64,000 nt of DNA from Bradyrhizobium tropiciagri (lineage in GTDB: Bacteria; Pseudomonadota; Alphaproteobacteria; Rhizobiales; Xanthobacteraceae): positions 62,001 to 126,000 of the forward strand of contig NZ_JAFCKH010000003.1 of the NCBI RefSeq assembly GCF_018130505.1. Direction: 5' to 3'. The notes below the pieces were generated by a model that was not told the DNA's origin, made no database searches, and saw nothing but the letters and a program-made list of their open reading frames with translations. Shown here one piece after another: positions 17,835 through 26,287 of this stretch. Each line of letters starts with the position of its first letter. Position 1 is the stretch's first letter. The position numbers were made by a program, and so were the translations under genes.

Positions 17835-18562
17835 ATCGACGCTCCCGGCAGACGAATAGTAAAAACGGACCCGGCGCCTGTCGCGGCATATGTGATTGAT
17901 CCATTGTAGACACGAAGAATCAGCCGACAGATGTAAAGGCCCAATCCCGTGCCGCTGGCGACGAGCCTTTGCGCGTTTTCGCCCCGGAAGCCCAGTTCAA
18001 AAATCTTGTCCCACAATTCTTTTGGAAGACCCTCTGACTGATTGATCACTTCGATCAGGAGGTCGTTCGATTTCTTTTGTATGTGGCACCGAACGATGAT
18101 GTCGGATGAATGATGTGCGTACTTAACGCCGTTATCAAAGAGATTGATGAAAACCTGTCTTAGCAGAGCCGGTTCAGCCATCACCTTGTATTGCGTCTCC
18201 CGATCAACCAGATGAATCTTCATATTCTTCTTGCGGGCCGTCTCCTGAAAGAATTGAGCAGCCTGAATCAAAATCTGGGGAATTACGGTGATCTTGCCGA
18301 CATGGCGCTCACGGTAAAGAACCGGGTCACGGCTGTATTCCGCAAGGAAAGCGAGATTGCGGATCAATTCGATGCAGTATTCAATCTGGCTTCGCGACGC
18401 GTTGATACGTTGCTTGATGCTTCCCTGTGGCACATCGCCCTGAACGATATTGTCGAGCGTGCCACACACTCCGTTTAAGGGGTTTACCACCTGATGTACA
18501 AAATTCGACATCAGTGTGAGGCTGAATACCTGCTCTTCTTGATACGCTTTATCTTCTGCCAT
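17831..18562 (-). CDS. soluble histidine kinase (HisKA + HATPase), no sensor domain
   Basis: 243 aa from ATG 18562 (GGTGAGGTG upstream). It has only about 20 residues before the dimerisation/phosphoacceptor helix SNFVHQVVNPLNGV (His23). The ATPase domain has the N box INLFDNGVKYAHH and the G box ASGTGLGLYICRLI. No membrane segment and no PAS, GAF or HAMP domain is present, so the input must come from another protein. It starts five bases after the nuclease stop and overlaps the response regulator, so the three form one tight operon. Confidence 0.88.
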   Translation of the reverse strand: MAEDKAYQEEQVFSLTLMSNFVHQVVNPLNGVCGTLDNIVQGDVPQGSIKQRINASRSQIEYCIELIRNLAFLAEYSRDPVLYRERHVGKITVIPQILIQAAQFFQETARKKNMKIHLVDRETQYKVMAEPALLRQVFINLFDNGVKYAHHSSDIIVRCHIQKKSNDLLIEVINQSEGLPKELWDKIFELGFRGENAQRLVASGTGLGLYICRLILRVYNGSITYAATGAGSVFTIRLPGASI

Positions 18563-18566
18563 CACC

Positions 18567-19490
18567 TCACCGCGCTTTAAGAGTGATTTCTGTGCTTTCA
18601 AGGTGCCAATCGATCATCCCAAAGGTGCTCACGAGACTGAACAACGCGTTTGTGCGCAATGCGGCAGTTGTGGCAACCGTGATCACTAGATTCCCGTCGT
18701 CAGTTCTGCACTCGACGGCGTTGAGGCCCAAAACGTTCTTAATAGTCGCGAGCGCGGCTCGAAGACTGGTAGCGTCGAATCTATCGGCTGGCAGTGGGGC
18801 AGGTTTGCACCACTCAAATGTATCCCTGTCGGGCTTAAACCGATGGGTGATAAATCGACCGTGCTTTCGAACATCCTCAATACGTTTCGAAATAAGCTCT
18901 GTGAACACAGCGATGAGCGTCACTCTGTCTCTGGATTTCTGACCAAATTCCACGGCTGCGTCGGTAGCCTGTGCGAGCTTCATCAGTTCAGATATGATTC
19001 TCTCGAAATCGACATGGAGGGTTTGGGGATTTTTGACTAGCCCATATTTCACAGCTACTTGGCCGTGAACGGTCAGCAACTGTTCCAAATAGTAAAAGGG
19101 CCACACTCGAATCTGAACTCCGCGCCGTTCGTTGTGTCGCTGAATTTCATCACGGCACGGCACAGATACATTTGACGTCGTCACGAGCAGTAGGTAGTCC
19201 GCCTGATGATTTATCGCGACGGTGAGCTTACCGTAGACGGTCGACCAGTCGATGGATTGATTGTACCGCTTACATTCTATGTACCAGCGCTGTCGTACAG
19301 TCTCGCCTGAAAAGTCCACACTAACAACGTCACCTTCCAAGTCGCGTCCGCCGTCTGCGGCTGGAGTGCGCCATCTTAGATTCTGGACGCCCGATAACAG
19401 CAGAACGTCGTAGGTGAGGTTCTCAAACTGCTCGGGGGGCAGGCGCTTCAGCCCTGTGACGATACTTGAATTGACGCGTGTTGCCGCCAT
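18567..19490 (-). CDS. Mrr-like PD-(D/E)XK restriction endonuclease-type protein
   Basis: 307 aa. The N-terminal domain (residues 15-130) shows the Mrr pattern: EQFENLTYDVLLLSG, then GGRD (Asp50), then YIECKRY (Glu73, Lys75), completing the PD-(D/E)XK site, followed by ADYLLLVTTSNVS. The C-terminal half (about 155-307) is unlike anything I know and may be a sensing or partner-binding region. It is the first gene of an operon with a kinase and a response regulator, five bases before the kinase start. No methyltransferase is nearby, so it is not a simple restriction-modification enzyme; a role in defence is plausible. Confidence 0.8.
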   Translation of the reverse strand: MAATRVNSSIVTGLKRLPPEQFENLTYDVLLLSGVQNLRWRTPAADGGRDLEGDVVSVDFSGETVRQRWYIECKRYNQSIDWSTVYGKLTVAINHQADYLLLVTTSNVSVPCRDEIQRHNERRGVQIRVWPFYYLEQLLTVHGQVAVKYGLVKNPQTLHVDFERIISELMKLAQATDAAVEFGQKSRDRVTLIAVFTELISKRIEDVRKHGRFITHRFKPDRDTFEWCKPAPLPADRFDATSLRAALATIKNVLGLNAVECRTDDGNLVITVATTAALRTNALFSLVSTFGMIDWHLESTEITLKAR

Positions 19491-19605
19491 CGTCTCCCCG
19501 GCTTTGTGCGAATCGGAAAGACAACAGCGTGAATAGCCGCAAACTGAAAATCAACCAGAATGACGCACCCGTCCCAAATGCCCTACTGGGTTGGGTGGGT
19601 TGAAG

Positions 19606-19627
19606 GTGGTAGCAGGCCGTGGTAGCA
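19606..19627 (+). other. putative integrase arm-type sites (right, two copies)
   Basis: GTGGTAGCA at 19606-19614 and again at 19619-19627, 13 bp apart. The inner copy ends 63 bp before the right core, mirroring the left-end copy. Confidence 0.45.
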
Positions 19628-19681
19628 ATGCCTCCGCAGCCGAGCCGATTTGCTCATGTTTTTCAGTGGCTTCCTATGCCG

Positions 19682-19707
19682 CCCTTCGTCTCCCCTAGGG
19701 AGCGCCA
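19682..19707 (+). other. attR core with an internally deleted tRNA-Glu remnant
   Basis: CCCTTCGTCT (19682-19691), identical to bases 12011-12020 of the tRNA 5' half, runs straight into CCCCTAGGGAGCGCCA, the tRNA 3' end. The 17-bp att repeat is 19691-19707. It looks like a tRNA-Glu copy that lost about 46 internal bases. The core itself is certain; the remnant interpretation is less so. Confidence 0.7.
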
Positions 19708-19790
19708 CAGTTTTTGATGAATGGCGCGGAGATCCGTCATTCATTTAGGGCGGTCGGCACGACCTTGAGCCTCCTACCGGAGGCAAAAAC

Positions 19791-20340
19791 TTGAAATTAC
19801 CAATTATTCCTCCCAATCCACGCGATGTGGGCGGTTCGCTTTACCCGAAAACTTCGGCGTGGAGCGCGAATGTAACTGCCCGAGCGGCCAACAAAACGTA
19901 CAACATTTCGTCCAACATTGAGGTCCGGCGATACGCGCGATCTCTGGGCTTCGAATACCTAGATAATACTCAACTGGTTCAAGCGCCCGCCGAGAACCGA
20001 CTTGAGGCCCTCTTAGGGGCAAGCTGGAAAATGACGCGACGGCGCGGACCGCACTACTAGGCACGCAGTCACAGCCCTCGATCCTGATCTCCAAACTCCT
20101 CGACGAATACGAAGAACTTGTAAGGGACGAGATCAAGGCACAGTCCCCAAACCAGTTGCGGGTCTGGCGCACAAGCGCGTCGTCAAGGAGTTGGTCAAAG
20201 CTGTCGGTGACAGGGCGGTCACCGAGCTAACCGATAACGATGGCCTCGATTACGTCGAGTGGTGGCGCGGGCGCGTTACGGCAGGTGAGGTGAGGGCGAG
20301 TTCCGCTAACAAGTCGATGGGCACGCTAAGCGCCCAATAG
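19791..20340 (+). pseudogene. decayed tyrosine recombinase (N-terminal part only)
   Basis: An open stretch from TTG 19791 (GGAGG upstream) reads KLPIIPPNPRDVGGSLYP to APAENRLEALL. At about 20025 the frame shifts and continues SILISKLLDEYEELVRDEI. At about 20150 it shifts again to KRVVKELVKAVGDRAVTELT, then DNDGLDYVEWWRGRVTAGEV, ending at TAG 20338-20340. Together these resemble the core-binding domain of rhizobial phage-type integrases. The catalytic domain is missing. With two frameshifts and a truncation it is not functional. Its place just outside the right att site points to an older element in the same tRNA gene. Confidence 0.7.
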
Positions 20341-20434
20341 CGCTCCCTCATGCTGACGGGTCAGCGACGCTGCCGCGCAGCGTCAACGCCTACGGCTCTT
20401 CGTTGGCGCCATCGCGAAAGGCAGGGCGGTTGTT

Positions 20435-22171
20435 CTAAGAATCCCACCCCTCGATGCGGATGTGCCGGCGAACTTCAACGGCGCGTTGCGGCGGCTCCAC
20501 ATGCACCGCGAGCCCCTCGAACTCAAAGTCCCGCTGAAGGCTTTCAGGCGGCGGACGAAGAAGGTCGATGTCCAGCTTCCATATTCCGGGAGCGACCTGC
20601 CTAGGAATGACTTTGGACACGTGTCCCCCAGCATCGGTGATCTTGTCGATGACTTGGGGCGTTATTCGCTTTACGTCTTTGTCATTCATGAACGCCTTCA
20701 TACCGTTGCGGCCGGCGTCGGCAGGTCCCTCAAGCGGTGCGCCCACGCGTTCCGACGTAGATGAACCCTGGGGCGTTCCACCATGGTCAGAAATTGCAGC
20801 CTTGAATATATCAACGTGAAGGAGTTTTGCAACGCGGTCGACTGGGACCGCAAATGATTGAGATTTATGGGATTTTGGGCTGGTACTGTCGCCGCCACCG
20901 ATCACGAATCCGCACAAAAAGTATTTCCCGTCGACCCGCCTGAGGAGCGGCGCGCCACTGTCTCCCTTCTTGGTCAGGGGGAGCGGCAAGGGATCCTTCC
21001 CGTCAAACATCTGCTTGTTTTCAAGCACGATGACTTCCGTATACAGGATCTCCGTCGCGCTCTCGTCTTTCATCGTTACGCGCGTACCGGTCGTGGCAAC
21101 GACTTCGCAGGGCACGAGCCGTCCGTCAGGACCTTTGTAGATGAAGTACTCCCCGTCGAACTCGCAGTGCGTGGTCCCGGCAAGCTCAATCCAATCTGTC
21201 CCGTGCTGGATTTGATTGCTGTGCGTGAACGACGGCTCCCATCTCAGGAAAGCAGCATCCATTTCGTTGACCGCGCCGTTTTTGAAGTCGTACGCAAAAT
21301 CGGTGGCGAGGTCGGTACGGCTGAGCCGCGCGATCGTCATTGGCTCCCGGCCGCGACGCAGGAGTAGCTCGTGACGCAAGCGGTTCACACCGGGCGTGAC
21401 AAGGGCATGGCCGGGAACAACAACTCCCGTCTCCCCACCGGGGCGGCTCGCAAAAACAGCGATCCGGCACGAACGCCGCGCGCTGGTGTCGACGGAATCC
21501 GCAATGCGGACGGGATCATTTTGATGGAAGACGGCGGCGTCGTTCCTAAGATGAACCTGAATATTGCCGAACGCTTGGGTCAAGTTGTTGAGATGCCCTT
21601 CGAAGCTTTTCTCGAGCTCCAGGAAATTGACCTTGCGCTTCGGGTTTCTCAGACAATTCAACTTCAGTGAAATGCGCCATTCGCTGTCTTTCAGCTTCCG
21701 GCTTGGATAGATCGTGTACGTGATAGGGTTTTTTGCGCGCGTGCCCGCAACCTGTTCGAGGCGCTTGCGTGCGTCCTGAAGCTGTTCGAGGAGCTCCTCC
21801 GGCAGGACGAATGCGTCAACGTGCCATTCAACGAATAACGGCGTGCCATTATAACTGGCGAGGTCACCGCGTGCGTACTCGGCGCGGGTCAGCGATGAAT
21901 AGACCTGGAGCCGATGCGTCTTTGAAACACTCAGCGTCTGGCGCATGGCCCTGGAAGACGTCAGGCGTTGGATGCTCTTATCCTCGGCGAGAACCTTCTC
22001 CTTGATCAACTGACGTTTGCTGAATTCCTCGGCAACGAGCGGCGCCTCGCGAGGCTCAATAGTAAGAAACACAGAGTTTCGGTTCTCGGCAAATCCGGCG
22101 GCCACCAGGTTGGCTTCGATCCACAACATGGCGAGGCGAACGGTAAGATCAATGTCCCCGATATGATCCAT
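20435..22171 (-). CDS. trypsin-like serine protease with unknown N- and C-terminal domains
   Basis: 578 aa. The chymotrypsin-fold domain (about residues 230-465) has a full putative triad: His255 in VVPGHALVTPG, Asp305 in EMDAAFLRW and Ser405 in KKGDSGAPLL. It has no signal peptide or TM segment, so it is cytoplasmic. Residues 1-210 form an unknown mostly charged domain with YPSRKLKDSEWRISLKLNCL. The C-terminal 75 residues (MNDKDVKRITPQVIDKITDA onward) are also unassigned. It starts 14 bp after a one-TM protein gene on the same strand. Intracellular trypsin-like proteases next to unknown partners are common in predicted bacterial conflict systems. Confidence 0.75.
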   Translation of the reverse strand: MDHIGDIDLTVRLAMLWIEANLVAAGFAENRNSVFLTIEPREAPLVAEEFSKRQLIKEKVLAEDKSIQRLTSSRAMRQTLSVSKTHRLQVYSSLTRAEYARGDLASYNGTPLFVEWHVDAFVLPEELLEQLQDARKRLEQVAGTRAKNPITYTIYPSRKLKDSEWRISLKLNCLRNPKRKVNFLELEKSFEGHLNNLTQAFGNIQVHLRNDAAVFHQNDPVRIADSVDTSARRSCRIAVFASRPGGETGVVVPGHALVTPGVNRLRHELLLRRGREPMTIARLSRTDLATDFAYDFKNGAVNEMDAAFLRWEPSFTHSNQIQHGTDWIELAGTTHCEFDGEYFIYKGPDGRLVPCEVVATTGTRVTMKDESATEILYTEVIVLENKQMFDGKDPLPLPLTKKGDSGAPLLRRVDGKYFLCGFVIGGGDSTSPKSHKSQSFAVPVDRVAKLLHVDIFKAAISDHGGTPQGSSTSERVGAPLEGPADAGRNGMKAFMNDKDVKRITPQVIDKITDAGGHVSKVIPRQVAPGIWKLDIDLLRPPPESLQRDFEFEGLAVHVEPPQRAVEVRRHIRIEGWDS

Positions 22172-22185
22172 GAACGGTCCCAGCC

Positions 22186-22866
22186 CTACTCATCCGATCC
22201 AGCGCCATCGCTTGGATCGGAGCCTCGAATAGCCATGTCGTTCCTGCGAAGCCGTGCTGCAGTGTCTTGCAATTGCGCGAGTAATCCTTGGACGGCCGGA
22301 TTGGAAAGCGCCTTTGTGGCGAGCGTACCGACCCATTTGGAAAGCTGCGCGGTCGAGATCTTGACCTTGAGTTTTTCCGAGATTTCTTTTCCGCCCTCGG
22401 TGCGCTTTGCCACCCGCTCGTAATCGAGGTTCACCACGATTAAGCCGACCACGACGAGCGGCAGGAAGACCTCCAGCGGCACGCTCCCGAACGACTGAGG
22501 ACTATCGGTGATCTTGGAGATGCCGACGGCCGCCTCGGCACGTTCCGAGACGTTCTTCTTGACATCACTGTCTTCAAATTGCGTTGCGTTCGATTGTAGC
22601 GCCTCGAACCTTTGAGCGAGGATGGATTGGAGCGCGTCGTAGTCGGACGTCGAAAAGTCACCTTTGTGCTCTTCAACGAGCGCCTCGGGCACAATGGCGG
22701 TGAATACGGACCAAGCGTCCTCGTGGTCGGAATGGCTCTCGTTAAGCGTGGACTGAATCACTTCCCGAGCAAACGAGATAGACGCCTCGACATAGTCCGC
22801 CGAAGCCGCGGACGCCGCAGCTGCCCCACCCATGTTGTCCCCCGCGAACCCGTCAAATAACTGCAA
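22186..22866 (-). CDS. single-TM protein paired with the trypsin-like protease
   Basis: 226 aa. An acidic, Ala/Ser-rich N-terminal region of about 125 residues carries helical stretches (EASISFAREVIQSTLNESHS). One membrane segment follows (VPLEVFLPLVVVGLIVVNL), then a C-terminal basic/helical domain (KVKISTAQLSKWVGTLATKA). No family recognised. Stop-to-start distance to the protease gene is 14 bp, so the two are one transcription unit. It may anchor or sense for the protease, or be its substrate. Confidence 0.65.
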   Translation of the reverse strand: MQLFDGFAGDNMGGAAAASAASADYVEASISFAREVIQSTLNESHSDHEDAWSVFTAIVPEALVEEHKGDFSTSDYDALQSILAQRFEALQSNATQFEDSDVKKNVSERAEAAVGISKITDSPQSFGSVPLEVFLPLVVVGLIVVNLDYERVAKRTEGGKEISEKLKVKISTAQLSKWVGTLATKALSNPAVQGLLAQLQDTAARLRRNDMAIRGSDPSDGAGSDE

Positions 22867-23364
22867 TATCTATGTGCGCAGCTCTCTATCATTGCAACCT
22901 TAAGTGCGCAACACGACAGCTAAAATTTCATTAACGGAAAGGCCGCCCGCACAACGATTTTGGATGGAGCGGTGGAAAGCACGCGCCTGTCACAGAATTG
23001 TTATAAAGACCCGTGCGAAGAACGTCGCGCTCAATACCAACCGCCGTTGCCGTTGACCGGGCAAGAGCAGATGCCTCGCAGATATTAGGCCAATCACCGG
23101 CGAGCGCGAACAGGGAAAAAGCCGATCCGCCTCGCCAAGTGGGCCGAGAAATCCGGCGCATTGACAATGCACTTCGGAATCGCACGAAGCAGCCGGGGGA
23201 CGTCGTACGCGCCATCCCGCACCTGAGCCGCATAGGATCAAGCCGGCTCGGACGGTTCTTTAGGGTGCCGCCACCCGCAGATATAAGAATTTCCGTGTCG
23301 TTTTCGAAAGACGCTCAGCTCGTTTAGCATCCGACGGCGCCGTCACGGCGTTCGCGGGCGCTTG
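22867..23364. other. intergenic region, no gene seen
   Basis: About 500 bp with several overlapping short frames on both strands and no ribosome site or recognisable protein. It probably includes the promoter of the TM/protease pair near 22867-22930. Confidence 0.4.
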
Positions 23365-23538
23365 CTATTCCCGCGGCGATCGTGATTGTCGCGCTGGTTC
23401 TGGCGGGCGCGTATTTTCGTTGATGCGGCGCTCGTAGTGTCCGGCCAGCTCCAAAAGCCGGCGCTTGATGAAGGGGTCCGCCTTCTCGGCCAATTCCTTG
23501 ACCGTCCTCAGGCGTTCGCGGCAAAATTCTTCGTCCAT
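23365..23538 (-). CDS. small conserved-type helical protein
   Basis: 57 aa from ATG 23538, MDEEFCRERLRTVKELAEKA followed by DPFIKRRLLELAGHYERR and a Pro/Arg-rich tail. The pattern (FC-RER, LAEKADPF-KRRLL-LA-YE) is that of small rhizobial proteins of unknown function, which I know only as hypotheticals. The frame remains open upstream to 23742, but that extension has no such character, so I prefer the short start. Confidence 0.55.
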   Translation of the reverse strand: MDEEFCRERLRTVKELAEKADPFIKRRLLELAGHYERRINENTRPPEPARQSRSPRE

Positions 23539-23773
23539 TGGAAACTCGGTCTGAAAATCCGAGTTTATGTTCGCGCATTTGATCTGAGTATGAAGCATCC
23601 CACAAAAGTTGTGAGTTCCGTGCCGGGCTTCATCGGCCCACTCGCGACCCTGCCGCGCAAGGCTCCCGTCAGGGGACGTAATGCTCGCGAAATCAAATAT
23701 GACGGCAAGCGCGTGCAGCTGCGCCGGGGCGATTTGGTTCACTGAGTTCGGCGAGGCCGACTCGTGATTCTCC

Positions 23774-24265
23774 TCACAGCTCGGCCGAGATCCTCAGCAT
23801 CGCCTTTTCCAGCCGGCTCTTGATCGCGCTCATCTTGCTGGTCAACTGCAGCAGCTCCTTGAGGTCGAGCTCGGCGTAGACGGACTCGTTCAGCTCTTTG
23901 CGCTGCGAGGACAGGCTCGCCATCTGCTTGTGGGCGTGGTCGGTCAGCGACAGGTTGACGACGCGTGCATCCTCGCTCGAACTTTTACGGCGCAGCAGGT
24001 TCTTCTTCTCGAGCAGCTTCGATTGCGTCACCACGAACGACTGGTCGACGCGCAGCGCGCGCGAAACGGCGCCGACCGGCATGCCGATGGCGCGGTCGTC
24101 GGCATTGGCCAGCACCATCATGATCATCCATTGCGGACCGGTGATTCCGATCATCCTGGCCCAGATGCCGCGCAACTCGTCGAGGCGGACGCTGGTCGAC
24201 ACGATCTCCCAAGCCAATCGCTCAGCCGCATCCTGGAATTTATCAGTCGATCTGCGCTCGTTCAT
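23774..24265 (-). CDS. MarR-family transcriptional regulator
   Basis: 163 aa. The winged helix-turn-helix spans about residues 45-115, with MPVGAVSRALRVDQSFVVTQ as recognition region and a basic wing KKNLLRRKSSSEDARVVNLSL. N- and C-terminal helices form the dimer interface. The target is unknown. It points away from the porin gene 315 bp to the right and may regulate it or itself; no clear operator was seen. Confidence 0.85.
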   Translation of the reverse strand: MNERRSTDKFQDAAERLAWEIVSTSVRLDELRGIWARMIGITGPQWMIMMVLANADDRAIGMPVGAVSRALRVDQSFVVTQSKLLEKKNLLRRKSSSEDARVVNLSLTDHAHKQMASLSSQRKELNESVYAELDLKELLQLTSKMSAIKSRLEKAMLRISAEL

Positions 24266-24580
24266 GGCCTTCCTTACGAATAAGTCATCTTCACAGATAT
24301 CCGGCTCGTTTTGAAGGCGGCTCGGCGAAAATGTTCATCCGGGCGTTGCCTGAATGACACATGCAGGGCAAAACCAGAAAGTGATTAAGTAATATAAGTT
24401 GAGCATGTGAAGAACTAATGCATAGTCGCGGTATGGACGGAGGGGGGCACCCGCCGTCTGGCACCTGCGGTGGCAAAGTCGACCACTGGCATCTCGAAAA
24501 TCGCTGCGGGGCAGCGGCTTTCGGGAGGGGACACTTTTGTCGCTTTGCCGGCAACGCAAGGCATCAGTTGGAGGATAAGC

Positions 24581-26161
24581 ATGAAGATGATCAAGGGCCT
24601 TTTGTTCGGCTCGGCGGCGGTTCTCGTCGCGAGCAGCGGAGCTCAGGCGGCCGACCTTCCGGTCAAGGCCAAGGCGATCGAATACGTGAAGGTCTGCTCG
24701 CTGTACGGTCCCGGTTTCTACTACATCCCGGGCACCGACACCTGCATCAAGCTGGGCGGCTATCTGCGCGTTGAAGTTCTCGCCAACGGCAACTCCGTCT
24801 ACACCGGCAACACCTCGGGCGCCGGCGCCGCCAACAACCGTTTCACCAACGGCTACACCTGGCGCTCGCGCGAAGACCTCAACGTCGATACGCGCACCGC
24901 GACCGAGTACGGCGTGGTCCGCACCTTCTTCGATGCGACCTTCACCTGGACCACCGACAATTACGGCGGAAACGGTGCGGCTCCCGGCGCGACGGTGTAC
25001 GCACCGCTCGGCGGCGGCGGCACGGTTGCTCCGGGCTCGGCTCCGAACAACGGGGGCGCCGGCAACGGTTCCTACGGCACGGTCGGCGTCTACTACGCCT
25101 TCATCCAGTTCGCCGGCTTCACCATCGGTAAGGCGGTCTCCCAGTTCAGCACGCCCTGGGTCAACTATCCGGGCAACAGCTACGACGGTCTCGTCGGCGG
25201 CGGCGGCACCGTCACCGGCGTGAACCAGTTCACCTACACCGCGGACTTCGGCAACGGCGTGTCGCTGTCGCTGTCGGCGCAGGATCAGGCCGCCTACTAC
25301 CAGGCCGGCGTGAACAACCTCGGCCTTGCCGGGACTGCCGGTCTCGGCCCGTACGGCGCCAGCGACTATGCCGGCACGATCTCGCCGGACTTCGTCGGCA
25401 TGCTGCGTGTCGATCAGGCCTGGGGTCTGTTCCAGGCGTCGTTCGCCGCGCACGACAATCACGCGGCGTATTACGGTGCGACCGAGTTGACCGGTCATCC
25501 GGACGACAAGTGGGGCTGGGCTGGTCAGCTGGCCCTGTCGATCAAGAACCTCCCGACCGGACCCGGCGACACGATCAACTTGCAGGGCGTCTACACCGAC
25601 GGTGCGACGCGCTACAACATCCAGGACCTCGCCGGTTCGGCCGGTGCCAACACCATCTTCAGCGGCACCAATCTGCTCGGCGCCTATCAGAGCATCGGCT
25701 TCGGCATCGCGCCGGACAGCGTGTTCGCGAGCGGCGGCCAGCAGCAGCTGGTACAGACCTGGGGCTTCCGTGGTGCGTACGTCCACAACTGGAATCCCTA
25801 TTGGAACACCAGCATCTACGGCGCCTACGCCGGAATCATGTATAACGGCACCGCCAAGAGCCTGATCTGCGGTCCGACCGGCACCGGTGTCGGCGGTTCG
25901 TTCGGCGCCAATTTCGGCACCGCCGGCCTGACCTCCTGCAACCCCGACTACAGCATCGGGCAGATCGGTACGCAGACCCAGTGGACCCCGGTCAAGAACC
26001 TGACCTTCTCGGCAGACTTGATCTACACCCACCTCGACCAGAAGTACGCCGGCACGATCACCTTCCCCGGCAGCGGCGGCATCGGCAAGCCGGCGGCGAT
26101 CTATCAGCTGAAGGACCAGGACACCGTCAGCCTCCTGCTGCGCGCTCAGCGCAACTGGTGA
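24581..26161 (+). CDS. outer-membrane porin (rhizobial RopA/Omp2b-like)
   Basis: 526 aa from ATG 24581, with TTGGAGGATAAGC directly upstream. The frame is open from 24470 but that extension lacks a ribosome site. A signal peptide (MKMIKGLLFGSAAVLVASSG, cleaved after AQA) is followed by ADLPVKAKAIEYVKVCSLYG, the standard start of alphaproteobacterial porins, then GFYYIPGTDTCIKLGGYLR. The Gly/Asn/Tyr-rich remainder forms the beta-barrel, and the last strand is VSLLLRAQRNW. It is a general diffusion pore. A terminator follows within 70 bp. Confidence 0.92.
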   Translation: MKMIKGLLFGSAAVLVASSGAQAADLPVKAKAIEYVKVCSLYGPGFYYIPGTDTCIKLGGYLRVEVLANGNSVYTGNTSGAGAANNRFTNGYTWRSREDLNVDTRTATEYGVVRTFFDATFTWTTDNYGGNGAAPGATVYAPLGGGGTVAPGSAPNNGGAGNGSYGTVGVYYAFIQFAGFTIGKAVSQFSTPWVNYPGNSYDGLVGGGGTVTGVNQFTYTADFGNGVSLSLSAQDQAAYYQAGVNNLGLAGTAGLGPYGASDYAGTISPDFVGMLRVDQAWGLFQASFAAHDNHAAYYGATELTGHPDDKWGWAGQLALSIKNLPTGPGDTINLQGVYTDGATRYNIQDLAGSAGANTIFSGTNLLGAYQSIGFGIAPDSVFASGGQQQLVQTWGFRGAYVHNWNPYWNTSIYGAYAGIMYNGTAKSLICGPTGTGVGGSFGANFGTAGLTSCNPDYSIGQIGTQTQWTPVKNLTFSADLIYTHLDQKYAGTITFPGSGGIGKPAAIYQLKDQDTVSLLLRAQRNW

Positions 26162-26192
26162 TGCCGGTCGACCAGATCCGATCCTGAAAAAC

Positions 26193-26228
26193 AGAGCCCC
26201 GCCGGGAAGCCGTCGGGGCTCTTTGTTG
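26193..26228 (+). terminator. rho-independent terminator of the porin gene
   Basis: AGAGCCCCG and CGGGGCTCT form the stem, followed by TTGTTG. It starts 32 bp after the porin stop. Confidence 0.8.
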
Positions 26229-26287
26229 AACCGAGGCTCCTTGTTGAACTAAGTGTAAATTATATGATTTACTAACGTAATGAGATC

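Larger units (their letters stand above)
12066..19707. mobile_element. 7.6-kb integrative element in tRNA-Glu
   Basis: Bounded by direct repeats of TCCCCTAGGGAGCGCCA at 12066-12082 (the 3' end of the tRNA) and 19691-19707. It encodes a tyrosine recombinase directly after the tRNA, as in typical tRNA islands, then a polymerase-like protein, two tiny membrane proteins, a serine recombinase and a nuclease/kinase/regulator operon. There are no conjugation or phage structural genes, so mobility probably depends on another element. The nonamer GTGGTAGCA lies 63 bp inside each core and would flank the core symmetrically in the circular form. Confidence 0.88.

Noticed and set aside
17226-19490. Identification of the operon as a known Detocs system
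   Set aside because: Detocs needs a receiver fused to an effector and a larger sensor kinase; here the receiver stands alone and the nuclease has no receiver.
12066-19707. Prophage interpretation of the tRNA-Glu element
   Set aside because: No capsid, portal, terminase, tail or lysis genes; only recombinases, a polymerase-like protein and cargo.
20341-20348. CGCTCCCT matching the first bases of the tRNA-Glu gene
   Set aside because: Only eight bases and no further tRNA sequence follow; treated as chance.
24335-26032. 565-codon frame antisense to the porin
   Set aside because: Antisense of a porin with signal peptide and ribosome site; the frame has no recognisable protein features.
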